From assembly GCA_947000775.1 (NCBI GenBank), contig CAMQGK010000638.1:20952501-21016500 (forward strand): a stretch of DNA of 64,000 bases, in the 5' to 3' direction. Of the stretch, positions 39,991 through 51,269 are shown piece after piece. The DNA comes from Pterois miles. Its lineage: Eukaryota > Chordata > Actinopteri > Perciformes > Scorpaenidae. The notes below the pieces were generated by a model, which did not search any database, had not been told where the DNA came from, and saw only the letters and a list, made by a program, of their open reading frames with translations. The translations under genes were made by a program, and so were the position numbers. Numbering within the stretch: the stretch's first letter is position 1; each line of letters begins with the position of its first letter.

Positions 39991-41848
39991 TTTTTCCCAA
40001 AATAAGTAAACAAGTTCACAACTCAGATCACACCCTATGTGTATCTCAGACCTTTACAAACATCACTTTGTAACCTCTTGAAGGTTTTGTAAAAATCAGT
40101 TGCCCTGTGTGTTATACAAGCTTGTTCCAAATATTTCCATTCCAAAAATATTTTTGTTTTCCAAATTGTATTGTAAAGACATAAACACTCCATCGGATAC
40201 TAATCACTTAGCTTATAATCCGTTCATTTCAGTAAATAGATTTTGTTTCCCAATACATATAGCAGGATTGTGCCATATGGAGGCATATGACTGTGACACA
40301 CCACACATCTTTTGTACTTCTCTCCAGACTTCCCAAGCATGAGCCAACACTGAATTTGAAAAGTAAACCTCCCATCTCTGTACTTTGAGTTATTCCTTTG
40401 GCTAAAAAGACCAATGATAACCAAGAATTATTTTTATTTCTTCTTGAAAGAACTTTAATAAACCAAATGCAACTTGAAAAGTGGATATTTCTAAAATCAT
40501 AGAAAACTGGGGACCACCTTTAATGTCAGATTTTTACACCACTTTACATTGTTAGACTGGGGAATACCCAATGAGAGAGGTACAATTTTCCCCACTGTTT
40601 CACATGACCACTTTAGCACCACTGCTTAGACCTCAGGTGCCATCCTCTGGTGGTTTATGGAACTACAACCTCCTTGTTGTGATAGTTTGTGTGTGTGTGT
40701 TGGTAAATGTGGTATAGACCGACAAATCACGGACTTTTCACCTGGGAAAGTGGAATTTGGTATTAGACTGACAAGCCAGTGTAGTCTAATTCAAGAGTTG
40801 TTTTTTAATTTTTTAGGTACTAAAAATCCCTTTTCTTTCTGATATGATAAAAATATAGCCTACTACCCCACTGGAACAATAATTGTGCATTTATTAATTT
40901 CTAAACATAATATTTATATGAGTTTTTGAACTGTCAGTGTAATCCCCTCATCTGAGATTTTGTGTGTGTGTGTATACGCCCTAGTGGCCGAACGCTATAT
41001 TGCACCCTCTCTCACACACACACACACACACACACGGACACACACGCTGTCAATCATTTGCGGTGGGCGTGGCTACAGACGAGTTCGCGGGAGTTCAGCC
41101 GGGAGACACGCAGGATCAACAGGTTAGTGATTTATTTACATATTTTCTTGTATATAACCTATATTTTATGTGCACTGAGTTGTTTTGAGCTAAATGAAGT
41201 AAATCCTTCGACGTAGAGTCCCTTAGTTACGTGTTTTACCGAATGAAAGTGGACGTATTGCACTCCTTTATATGTAAATGGAGACAAACACCGTGAAATT
41301 GCATTGAATGATGATTTTATATTGCTTGTTTGGATTGCTTGGTCACATAATGTTACTAGACCGGCAAGTTTGGTCAAATTACTTCGATAATAAGCCTACC
41401 TGCACCGGTAACGGAGCCTTTTAAGAGCAATTACCGCGTGTGCGTGTTAATTGATGTCTAAATACGTGCAGACCAGGTTAACAGCGTGGCCTAGTTTAGT
41501 CAGCAGTCAATCTGATGGAGCTAGTGTGTTTTTCAACAGTTTTATTCTGAAATTGTGCATTAATTAACTGCTGCTCTTCACTGAACCACTATATCTAAAT
41601 AGAGAGTTTCTGTCATCTGCAAAATTAAAAGTTGCCATTAAGCCTCAAACGTGAGCAGTGAATGTCACATAATGCATGAATATCACCATAACTGTCTAGT
41701 ATGCAGGATCTGTCAAAATATAAATTTTATTTCTGGATTGTAAAGATTAGGCTTTCATATTCATGTCTTTTGATACCTGTCTTAGAATCAACCATAATAC
41801 TTTTCTCTTCTTTGGAAAAGGTTTTTGAATGAAAAGGGAAAGAAATGC

Positions 41849-42190
41849 CAAGGAGAAGGTGTTTAAACCCCCAAAATGAGGCAAGATCCATGTTGCTGTG
41901 GACTTGAGTGGACTTGATGGTAAATACAAGTGCTTTAAGGGTAAGCTAAAAAAGTGAAGCCAAAAATCTAATGTTTCACCTGACTTTTTGTCCCTTTTAT
42001 TGTGTTTGATAGGGCGGGGTGTCGTCGCTTGTGCTCCTTTTGGAAAAGGAGACTTCCTATTGGAATATGTGGTGAACTTATAGCCGTCAAGGAAAGCCCC
42101 ATCTCTGTATATTGGAAAAAGGGACATTAACCCAGGAGAGGAGATTACCTATAATTACGGTGACGCAGACTGGCCATGGAGAGACAAGGT
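41849..42190 (+). pseudogene. KMT5A-like SET-domain pseudogene, N-terminal exons
   Basis: Two exon-like pieces flank a short intron with a GTAAGC donor at 41941 and an AG at 42011-42012. The first reads VAVDLSGLDGKYKCFK, the second GRGVVACAPFGKGDFLLEY, then after a one-base slip GELIA, then GKPHLCI and, after another slip, DINPGEEITYNYGDADWPW. This is the SET core of teleost KMT5A-like lysine methyltransferases, which are expanded in fish. Lesions: an in-frame TGA in exon 1, a one-base deletion in the EY-RGELI motif, loss of the middle of the SET fold including the cofactor-binding asparagine region, and a second frameshift. It cannot make an active enzyme. The identification is by motif reading only. 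Confidence 0.75.
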
Positions 42191-42339
42191 GATCTTATTT
42201 GCATGTTGTCAGACTTATAATTGTAAGGGGGAAATGCTTTATGTGAAAAACGTTTTGTGGAAGTGGATGCTGACTGCATGCTTTCTGTATTACTGTATTA
42301 CACTTACTATGTTGTTTGTTAATTTAATTCTAGGAATCT

Positions 42340-42432
42340 AGCGGGACTTAAATGGCCAACATGATGGCATATCATCCAATAGAGGTCGTCACTGAAGAAT
42401 GTCCAGCATCTAAGTCCTCAAGGATTTGAAAG
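42340..42432 (+). pseudogene. remnant exon of the same SET-like pseudogene
   Basis: After a TTCTAG acceptor the frame reads MAYHPIEVVTEECPASKSS before a stop. It follows the SET part in the same orientation. The assignment rests on position and on resemblance to the low-complexity linker of fish KMT5A-like proteins. Confidence 0.4.
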
Positions 42433-42435
42433 AGG

Positions 42436-42760
<325 letters not shown>

Positions 42761-42810
42761 GCATGTAGAGGTACGGTGACTGTCACATATGGATTTATTA
42801 GGTAAATGTA

Positions 42811-43620
42811 GTGTAGCCACCATACATTAGGTGACTACACACACACACACACAGGTAGTGTTACTTCAATACTTATAAATACAATCAGGAAACAGTAGTT
42901 TAGACCACCGTATATTAGGTGACTCACACACACACACACACATAAGAGGTAGTGTGACTTCAATACTTATGAATACAATAGGAACACGTCAGTTTAGACC
43001 ACCATACATAGGTGACTACACACACACAAGGTAGTGTGACTTCAATACTTATAAATACAATAGGAAACACGTAGTTTAGACCACCGTATATTAGGTGACT
43101 ACACACACACACACACATAAGAGGTAGTGTGACTTCAATACTTATGAATACAATCAGGAAACACGTAGTTTAGCCACCATACATTAGGTGACTAAACACA
43201 CACAAGGTAGTGTGACTTCAATACTTATGAATAAATAGGAAACATGTCAGTTTAGACCACCATACATTAGGTGACTACACACAAAGGTAGTGTGACTTCA
43301 ACTTGAAAAGGAACATGTCATTTAGCCCCGTATTAGGTAGATAAAAAGGGGTAGTGTGTAAGCCTTATATAAGGAACATTTAGACCACCTTATATTAGGT
43401 AAGTATCACCCACACAAAGTGGTGTTACTTTAGGACTTAAAAATGTATTAAGTATACCACCTGTGTGTGTAGTCACCTGAATATAGGTGGTCTAAACTGA
43501 CGTGTTTCCTGATTGTATTAATAAGGATTGAGTCACACTACCATGTGTGTGTGTGTGTGTGTGTGTAGTCACCTGAATATATGGTGGTCAAAACTGACGT
43601 GCCTCCTGAATGAATTCATA
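42811..43620. repeat. minisatellite of about 90-bp units with two inverted units
   Basis: About eight direct units start near 42811, 42899, 42991, 43075, 43167, 43250, 43320 and 43378. Each has TTTAGACCACC(A/G)TA, TTAGGTGACTACACACACA, then GGTAGTGTGACTTCAATACT. Two further units at about 43460-43540 and 43553-43615 are in the opposite orientation (GTCACCTGAATAT...GGTGGTC). Later direct units are shorter and more decayed. Confidence 0.9.
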
Positions 43621-43639
43621 TGTGTTTTATTACCTTTTT

Positions 43640-43795
43640 GTAGAGGATAAGTGACACTGAAGCTACAGAGAGTGAAAAGGCAGAGGACAGAGCACAGAGG
43701 CCACAAGCCACAGCCTGAAGACCAGGAAGGTTGGGTAGTCATCAGGCTCCACTGTATGCAGCAGGCCCAGAACTTGGAGGCTAGGGTAAGTTTTG
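43640..43795 (+). pseudogene. possible linker exon of the SET-like pseudogene
   Basis: After a TTTTTGTAG acceptor the frame reads RISDTEATESEKAEDRAQRP, an acidic linker, before a stop, and a GGTAAG donor is near 43786. It has the same orientation as the flanking pseudogene pieces. Weakly supported. Confidence 0.35.
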
Positions 43796-44131
43796 TGTCT
43801 TCATAAGGGTTTATATATAAGTAAGACCAAAAAGTTTGGACACCTTTCATTCAAAGATTTTTCTTTTTTTATGATATGAATGTTATGAGGATCAATAATT
43901 ATAATGTGGAATAGTACTTAAAAAAAAGGTGAAAAAGTGAAAATATTATATCTTATATATAGTCTAGTTATTTAGTAAGAGGTGCAGAGTGTGAAGCAGT
44001 AAAGAGCAAACGGTGGCTACTTTGAAGAAACTACAATATAAAGGGTATTTTCAGTTATTTTACACTTTCTTGTTAGTACATATGATCACAATGTTATTCA
44101 TAGTTGTGATGCCTTAGTGTGAATCTAAATG

Positions 44132-46651
44132 TCATCTAGCTCTCTATCTAGCTCTCTATCTCTATATCTATCTCTCTATCTCTATATAAGCTCTCTATCT
44201 ATCTATCTAGCTAGCTCGCTATCCATCTATCTAGCCCTCTATCTATCTAGCCCTCTATATATCTATATCTAGCCCTCTATCTATCTAGCCCTTTATCTAT
44301 CTAGCCCTTTATCTATCTAGTCTCTATCTATCTAGCTCTCTATCTATCTAGCTCTCTATCTATAAGCCCTCTATCTATCTAGCCCTCTATCTATCTAGCC
44401 CTCTATCTATCTAGCCCTCTATATATCTAGCCCTCTAGCTATCTAGACCTCTATCTATCTAGCCCTCTATCTATCTAGCTCGCTATCCATCTATCTATCT
44501 AGCCCTCTATCTATCTAGCCCTCTATCTATCTAGCCCTTTATCTATCTAGCTCTCTATCTATCTAGCCCTCTATCTATCTAGCCCTCTATCTATCTAGCC
44601 CTCTATATATCTAGCCCTCTAGCTATCTAGACCTCTATCTATCTAGCCCTCTATCTATCTAGCTCGCTATCCATCTATCTATCTAGCCCTCTATCTATCT
44701 AGCCCTCTATCTATCTAGCCCTCTATCTATCTAGCCCTCTATATATCTCTATATCTAGCCCTCTATCTATCTATCTAGCCCTCTATCTATCTAGCCTCCT
44801 CTATCTATCTAGCTCTCTATCTATCTTATCTAGCCCTCTATTCTTCTGTTTCTATCTATCTAGCCCTCTATCTATCTAGCCCTCTATCTATATATCTCTA
44901 TATCTAGCTCTCTATCTATCTATCTATCTAGCTCGCTATCTATCTATCTAGCCCTCTATCTATCTAGCCCTCTATCTATCTATCTAGCCCTCTATCTATC
45001 TATCTCTATATCTAGCTCTCTATCTATCTATCTATCTAGCTCGCTATCTATCTATCTAGCCCTCTATCTATCTAGCCCTCTATCTATATATCTCTATATC
45101 TAGCCCTCTATCTATCTATCTAGCCCTCTATCTATATATCTCTATATCTAGCTCTCTATCTATCTATCTAGCTCGCTATCCATCTATCTAGCCTCTATCT
45201 ATCTAGCCCTCTATATATCTCTATATCTAGCCCTCTATCTATCTATCTAGCTCGCTATCTATCTATCTAGCCCTCTATCTATCTGGCTCGCTATCCATCT
45301 ATCTAGCCTCTATCTATCTAGCCCTCTATATATCTCTATATCTAGCCCTCTATCTATCTATCTAGCCCTCTATCTATCTAGCTCGCTATCCATCTATCTA
45401 GCCCTCTGTCTATCTAGCCCTCTATATATCTCTATATCTAGCCCTCTATCTATCTAGCTCGCTATCCATCTATCTAGCCCTCTATCTATCTAGCTCGCTA
45501 TCCATCTATCTAACCTCTATCTATCTAGCCCTCTATATATCTCTATATCTAGCCCTCTATCTATCTATCTAGCCCTCTATCTATCTATCTAGCTCTCTAT
45601 CCATCTATCTAGCCCTCTATCTATCTAGCTCGCTATCCATCTATCTAACCCTCTATCTATTAGCTCGCTATCCATCTATCTAACCCTCTATCTATCTAGC
45701 CCTCTATCTATCTATCTCTATATCTAGCTCGCAATCTATCTATCTGTTAGTTCTCTATCTATCTATTAGCTCTCTATCTAGCTCTCTATCTATCTATCTA
45801 TCTATTAGCTCTCTATCTAGCTCTCTATCTATCTAGCTCTCTATCTATCTAGCCCTCTATCTATCTTGCCCTCTATCTGTCTAGCTCTCTATCTATCTAG
45901 CTCTCTATCTATCTAGCTCTCTATCTATCTAGCTCTCTATCTATCTAGCTCTCTATCTATTAATCTTTCTATCTGTCTTGCCCTCTATCTGTCTAGCTCT
46001 CTATCTAGCCCTCTATCTATCTAGCCCTCTATCTATCTAGCTCTCTATCTATCTAGCCCTCTATCTATCTAGCCCTCTATCTATCTAGCTCTCTATCTAT
46101 CTAGCCCTCTATCTATCTAGCCCTCTATCTATCTAGCCCTCTATCTATTAATCTTTCTATCTATCTAGCCCTCTATCTATCTAGCTCTCTATCTATCTAG
46201 CCCTCTATCTATCTAGCCCTCTATCTATTAATCTTTCTACCTATCTAGCCCTCTATCTATCTAGCTCTCTATCTAGCCCTCTATCTATCTAGCTCTCTAT
46301 CTATCTAGCCCTCTATCTGTCTAGCCCTCTACCTATCTAGCCCTCTATCTATCTAGCTCTCTATCTAGCCCTCTATCTATCTAGCTCTCTATCTATTAAT
46401 CTTTCTGTCTATATTGCCCTCTATCTATGTAGCCCTCTATCTATCTAGCTCTCTATCTATTAATCTTTCTATCTATCTTGCCCTCTATCTATGTAGCCCT
46501 CTATCTATGTAGCTCTCTATCTGGCCCTCTATCTATCTAGCCCTCTATCTATCTAGCCTTCTATCTATCTAGCCCTCTATCTGTCTAGCTCTCTGTCTTT
46601 CTAGCTCTCTATGTATCTATCTCTCTATCTAGTTCTCTATCTATCTATCTA
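44132..46651. repeat. 2.5-kb CTAT/CTAG satellite array
   Basis: An imperfect tandem array of a roughly 16-bp unit, CTATCTATCTAGCCCT, with variants AGCTCT, AGCTCG and AATCTTT. Sub-blocks of several units are themselves repeated: the stretch near 44450 recurs near 44660. No stable open frame is present. It sits between two pseudogene exons, so it probably grew inside a former intron. Confidence 0.97.
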
Positions 46652-46714
46652 CATGTACAGAGTAGTATTAAATATGTCTTGTATCACAGTTTTATTTCCT
46701 TGTTTTACTTGCAG

Positions 46715-46990
46715 GAAAAAATGCGAGTGTGAGGAAAAAAGAGTGTGAGGCAAGAAGATGGCCAAAGAAAATGTGGTCCAAAGCTGAAGTTGCTGCGACA
46801 TTTTGGACATCACATTTCCAAAGGACAGCCGGCCTCCAAATATGAATGCGAGCAGTGCAAGCAGGCCGAAGACCCTGTGCTATCACAGCGAACTGTGCGA
46901 AATATAAGGGACTTTGTGAGAAATAGAATAACCACAGCCAAGAGGCAGCTCAGAAGAACCTGTAAATCCATCAGCGCCAGCCTGTTATAG
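46715..46990 (+). pseudogene. C-terminal module of the KMT5A-like pseudogene
   Basis: After a TTGCAG acceptor the frame reads KKMWSKAEVAA, and after a one-base slip it continues as RHFGHHISKGQPASKYECE, then QCKQAEDPVLSQRTVRNIRD and FVRNRITTAKRQL. The C-x2-C pair and the RT-x2-NIRDFVRNR motif are typical of a module I recognise from many teleost proteins, in some cases next to SET or recombinase-like domains. Only the second half is open (46745-46990, 81 codons). It is probably not functional as part of the broken gene, but this piece could still be transcribed. Confidence 0.6.
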
Positions 46991-47014
46991 TTTCAACTGT
47001 TGAAAACCTTCTGT

Positions 47015-47276
47015 TATTCATACTGGCAAAAATTGAATCGGGCACTGGACTTAGATTTGTCTCTGAAGACGTTTCGCCCCTTATCCAAGTGGCTTCAGCA
47101 GTTCGAACACTACAGTCTGACAAGTCCCCACTAGCCTGACCAATACTAGTCATAGAGATAGGGACTAGTCAGACTGTAGTGTTCGAACTGATGAGCCACT
47201 TGGATAAGGGGCGAAACGTCTTCAGAGACAAATCTAAGTCCAGTTGCCTTCGATTCAATTTTTGCCAGTATGAATA
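47015..47276. mobile_element. palindromic foldback element, copy 1
   Basis: The left arm (about 47015-47120, TATTCATACTGGCAAAAATT...) and right arm (about 47166-47276, ...AATTTTTGCCAGTATGAATA) are almost perfect reverse complements over about 105 bp, with a 45-bp centre containing ACTAGT motifs. The internal CTTATCCAAGTGGC and GAAGACGTTTCGCCCC blocks are also in copy 2. No coding gene is supported. Confidence 0.8.
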
Positions 47277-47463
47277 TGACCTGGATGAATGAGAACCTCC
47301 ACAGTCTGTTATTACACTTTTTTCCCAAACAACTACAAAGAAGCATGATGCCAGGGGTTGCACTAAAAATATGCTGTTCTAGACAGAAGTCATCTACCAT
47401 ATTGCCCAGCTGGAGAGTTCAGTACGCCCTGTTGAAGAAGGGAAGAAGTCTGTGAATGTTGTC

Positions 47464-47670
47464 ATTCATCCAGGTCATATTCTTTCTGGCAACAATTGAA
47501 TCGAAGGCAACAGACTAGGGGGCTGACTAGTCCCCACTAGTCTGACTAGTGGGGACTAGTCTGACTGTAGCGTTGGAACTGATGAAGCCACTTGGATAAG
47601 GGGCGAAACATCTTCACAGACAAATCTAAGTCCAGTTGCCTTCGATTCAGTTGTTGCCAGAAAGAAGGGA
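47464..47670. mobile_element. palindromic foldback element, copy 2
   Basis: The outer arms TTTCTGGCAACAATTGAATC (from about 47483) and GATTCAGTTGTTGCCAGAAA (to about 47665) pair, and the centre (about 47525-47565) is a second small palindrome of GACTAGTCCCCACTAGTC. The right half repeats the right arm of copy 1. The flank CATTCATCCAGGTCATATTC is the reverse complement of the sequence just after copy 1. Confidence 0.75.
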
Positions 47671-48326
47671 AGAAGGGAATTCTTGGAGAAATTACATGGT
47701 ATTTCCTTTTCAGTTTAGAAAACTTTTGACCCACAAGAAAATGTCAAATTAATGTTAAAAGGTTTCTAAAATCTGCCATTAAAACACTGACCTACATCCT
47801 TTATGCAGTCAGATCTTTGTGTTTGTTCTTTAGGGGTGCCATAGCTGACATCATTGCCTTTTTAAAGTCCCGACAGTGCTGATGCTGTCCGTAAATACCT
47901 AATCCTGTCTTGTGTTTGTGTATTTGTCAGAAAGGAGCGTTGAACTGGATGAAATCTGCATCCCTTGAAGTCTAAATATTATATTTTAGTTCTGTCCCCA
48001 GAATGCATAGTGGTGTCAGGTGGTTGGTATTTATGTAAATTAGGGTGATGAGGGCGTGACCACCTTGTCCCTTTAAAGTCGCCATAATGCAGGTGTGGTC
48101 ACTGTATACCATAATTCAAAAGTCGGCATAAACCACCATCCAGTCAGGTGTGGTATCTCAGGCTCTGAAGCTTTTTTCTAAGAGCTAAAGTGAGCAGAAT
48201 TTTTTTTGATTTTTTTGCAGTGCTTTAGCCTTACTCCCATCACTCTAGGACCTTTAGAAAGGTTTGTCAGTGTAAACCACCTTGACACCCATTTTTCAAA
48301 ATTGTCAGTCTAAACACTATAAACCA

Positions 48327-48329
<3 letters not shown>

Positions 48330-48384
<55 letters not shown>
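48330..48384. repeat. (TG)n microsatellite
   Basis: A TG tract of about 55 bp. Confidence 0.97.
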
Positions 48385-48387
<3 letters not shown>

Positions 48388-49639
48388 TGGTGGTGTTAGC
48401 CTAAGGGCGCAGTGGGCTCAACTTGCAGTTGTTATTGACCGGGGTGAGAAGGTCACCCACAGTTTTGTGATCGACCAAAAACAGTACAGTAGGTCTGCTA
48501 GTCTGCATCCACACACGTGTGGCTGTCATGTTACGTCTGTCACTAGACCTCCCAGGACTTTTGGCCACCGGTAGCGTCCAGCCTCCTACCCTACTGAGTT
48601 AACACCCTGTTTCAATGTCGTTTCCTGCATCTTAATCAGCATATTTGTTACATTCTTAGCATTCGCATCAGGGCAGATGACCTCGATTAAATAATGCCCT
48701 TTATAGGATACAAAATTATTTTCTCTTTGTACCGCAGACTGAAGATCTTCGCTATCTTATCAATCTTCATTCTGAAGTGATTATCTCTCTGTCACTTTCC
48801 CAGTAAACGTCCCTCAGTGTCAGATCTCCCGATTCCACATCCAGAGATCCCTGCAGCTCCTGCGAGCCTCCTACTGTTGTGCCACAACTGATCACACATC
48901 ATCACATGTTAATCCACAGCAAATGCTCAGAAACTCATGCTATGCAGTTGACAGAGAGTTGCATGTGATAGCAGTCGATTAAGTGCTTCTCGCCGGAGCG
49001 CTGACATTCCCCAGAGAGCAGCGGGGCAATAATTTCCTCAGATTGCCCCTGTGGGAACGAAGCTGCTGGTTTTCTGTGTCCACTCCAATCACATCACTAA
49101 TGGAGAGGCGGGTAAGCATCTGTGACAGTGGGAAACCAGATCTCTGCCCCCACCCTCAGTGTGTGTGTGTGTGTGTGTGTGTGTGTTTCCCTTGCAGATA
49201 AACAGTTGGCAGGTTTCCCCTTTCCCTGCACACGTGCATGAACACACACACAAGCTGGACAGGGTTAATATACTCCATTAAGCTCAATTACCCTAAACGA
49301 CTTGGGCAGATGAATGAGGGCTCACATTACTCTGCAACTGTGTCCGTAGAATGATAGTGTGTACGTGTGTGTGCGCGCTTGCATCTCATGTGTAATTACA
49401 CTGTGAAGATATGTGACCCATGAGTCATCTGTCATTATCTGCAGAGTGAAAGACAGCACAGGGTTTTTTTTTTTTTTTTGCACTCTGGGTTGCTGTACAC
49501 TGAAAATCCTCAGCTTATCTTGTAACACTGTATGTATCTGTTATCATCTCTTAGTTCCTCTCTTAAAACAAGTTTAAAAAATTACAGTATGGTCAGATAA
49601 TTTCAACTTGTTTCTAATATAAATCAATTTATTCATTTA

Positions 49640-49960
49640 GTCATTCATTATCCGTAACCACTTACTCTATTCAGGGTCGAGAGGGGGCTGGAGACCATCC
49701 CGGCTGACACTGGGCGATGGCGGAGTACACCTTGGACGAGTCGCCAGACTATCACAGGGCTGACATTCACGCTCACATTCACACCTACGGGCAATTTAGG
49801 GTCAGCAATCAACCTAAACTGCATGTCTGTAGACACCCACGCTAACACGGGGAGAACATCCAAACTCCACACATGAGGGCCCCAAGCCGGATTCACACCT
49901 GTAACCCTCTGGCTTTGAAGCGATAGTGCTAACCACTGCACCACCATGCTGCCCAGAATC
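49640..49960 (-). mobile_element. SINE-like retroposon, reverse copy
   Basis: The reverse complement shows the tRNA-like head (CATGGTGGTGCAGTGGTTAG near 49948) and the CACTCTAAATTGCCC-related body block, ending near 49645 with the GGATAATGA tail. It is the same family as 685-1062, about 320 bp long. Confidence 0.75.
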
Positions 49961-50291
49961 AATTCAGTGCAATCAATCAATCAATCAATCAATCATTTTT
50001 TACACTATTCAAGTGCAGCATTTGGCTTTATTTTGTGTTCTTTCTAATAGGTGAAGAAATAATTTTCCTGCACTGGCAGATTTTTACTTGTTTTCAGACA
50101 ACAGTGAGAGTCTACAGCTATAGCAGCTCTGTGAGGCTGCACATTGTCACAATGGTGCAATGGAGTTAAACGCGGATGTCAGCATGCTGATGGTCAGCAG
50201 TTATAATGTGTAGAGCTACGATAATTAATCTAGTAATAAATTAGTTGTCAACTATTAAATTAATCACAACTATTTTGATAATTACTTAGCT

Positions 50292-50397
<106 letters not shown>

Positions 50398-50459
50398 CAG
50401 AGAATATTGACTTCTTATTATTGTGCTTAATGTTGTGAATCAAACAAAAAAAAACACTT

Positions 50460-50830
50460 GCTTAGGTTTAGGCAATAAAACCATTATAGTTAGGTTTGGG
50501 AAAATACAACATGGTTGGGCTTAAAATTACTATGGTTGTAAAGTAAAAATGACACTGAACGTTGTGAACAGGGGACACAAAAGAGCAATTGATTGTAATG
50601 TGACATATGGGACACAAACAGCAGCGGTGAAAGCCTTGTGTTTGTTGGTCCCATTCACTAAAACCTCCTGCCCTCCCTTAGTCTGTCTCTTTCACTCTTT
50701 AAACGCAACACAGCACTTTCTCTCAGAGTTGAATATTCAACTCTGATGGGTAAAACAGTAGTTAATGGAAAGCCCGATGGGTCTCATACTGGTGCTAAAG
50801 AGTGCCCTATGTGTCGTATCTAATGCCAAA
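50460..50830. repeat. dispersed repeat, copy B (pair with 33.1 kb)
   Basis: Same block order as at 33100-33470: AAACCATTATAGTTAGGTTT, CATGGTTGGGCTTAAAATTA, GGGACACAAA, CCTTGTGTTTGTTGG, GTTAATGGAAAGCCCGATGG. Confidence 0.7.
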
Positions 50831-51269
50831 GGACTGGAGCAAAACATTATTATCACCTCTCAAGTTGATATGGTGAACTAAAAAGTTGCTAATTTACATG
50901 TTCAGCAGTTATGGGGCAACATTCTCCGCATGCTCCTATTTTCACCAGCTTGTCTCTAACTGTGTTTGTCTGCTGTTTGGTGCTGAGCAGGTAGCATGTA
51001 CAGTGGGGTTTTAGAGCTTTTTCGCTGAAAACAGCTGCCTGCTGCTTCTGGTGAGAGTGAACCAAACCAGTAAAGTCGTGGGCCGGACAGCTGAAAATGA
51101 TAATTCTCTGTAGGTTCGTCACTACGAGCAGCAACGTTTTACATTGTCATTTGATGCATGTCTGCTTTTAAGTTATTGACACTCAATTGTAGAAGGGTTG
51201 AAATAATCTATCTACACTGTCAGATAATAATGCTAATAAAAAAATATTGATAGAGAAGGAGATTTTCTG

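Larger units (their letters stand above)
31900..41820. other. irx4-irx1 intergenic DNA, part 1
   Basis: No intact gene is visible. The stretch holds dispersed repeats listed separately, a TG tract at 37437-37504, and some complex non-repetitive sequence, for example 34840-35100 and 37250-37380. The sequence at 34840-35100 is rich in evenly mixed bases and lacks repeat hallmarks, making it a possible regulatory block. Open frames here show no recognisable domain. Confidence 0.45.

Noticed and set aside
44132..46651. CRISPR-like regularly spaced repeats
   Set aside because: The unit is a continuous short satellite without unique spacers, in vertebrate DNA.
47146..47734. KRQLDLDLS-type open frames as a gene
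   Set aside because: They lie in the palindromic repeat arms and appear in both copies on opposite arms, so they are repeat translations.
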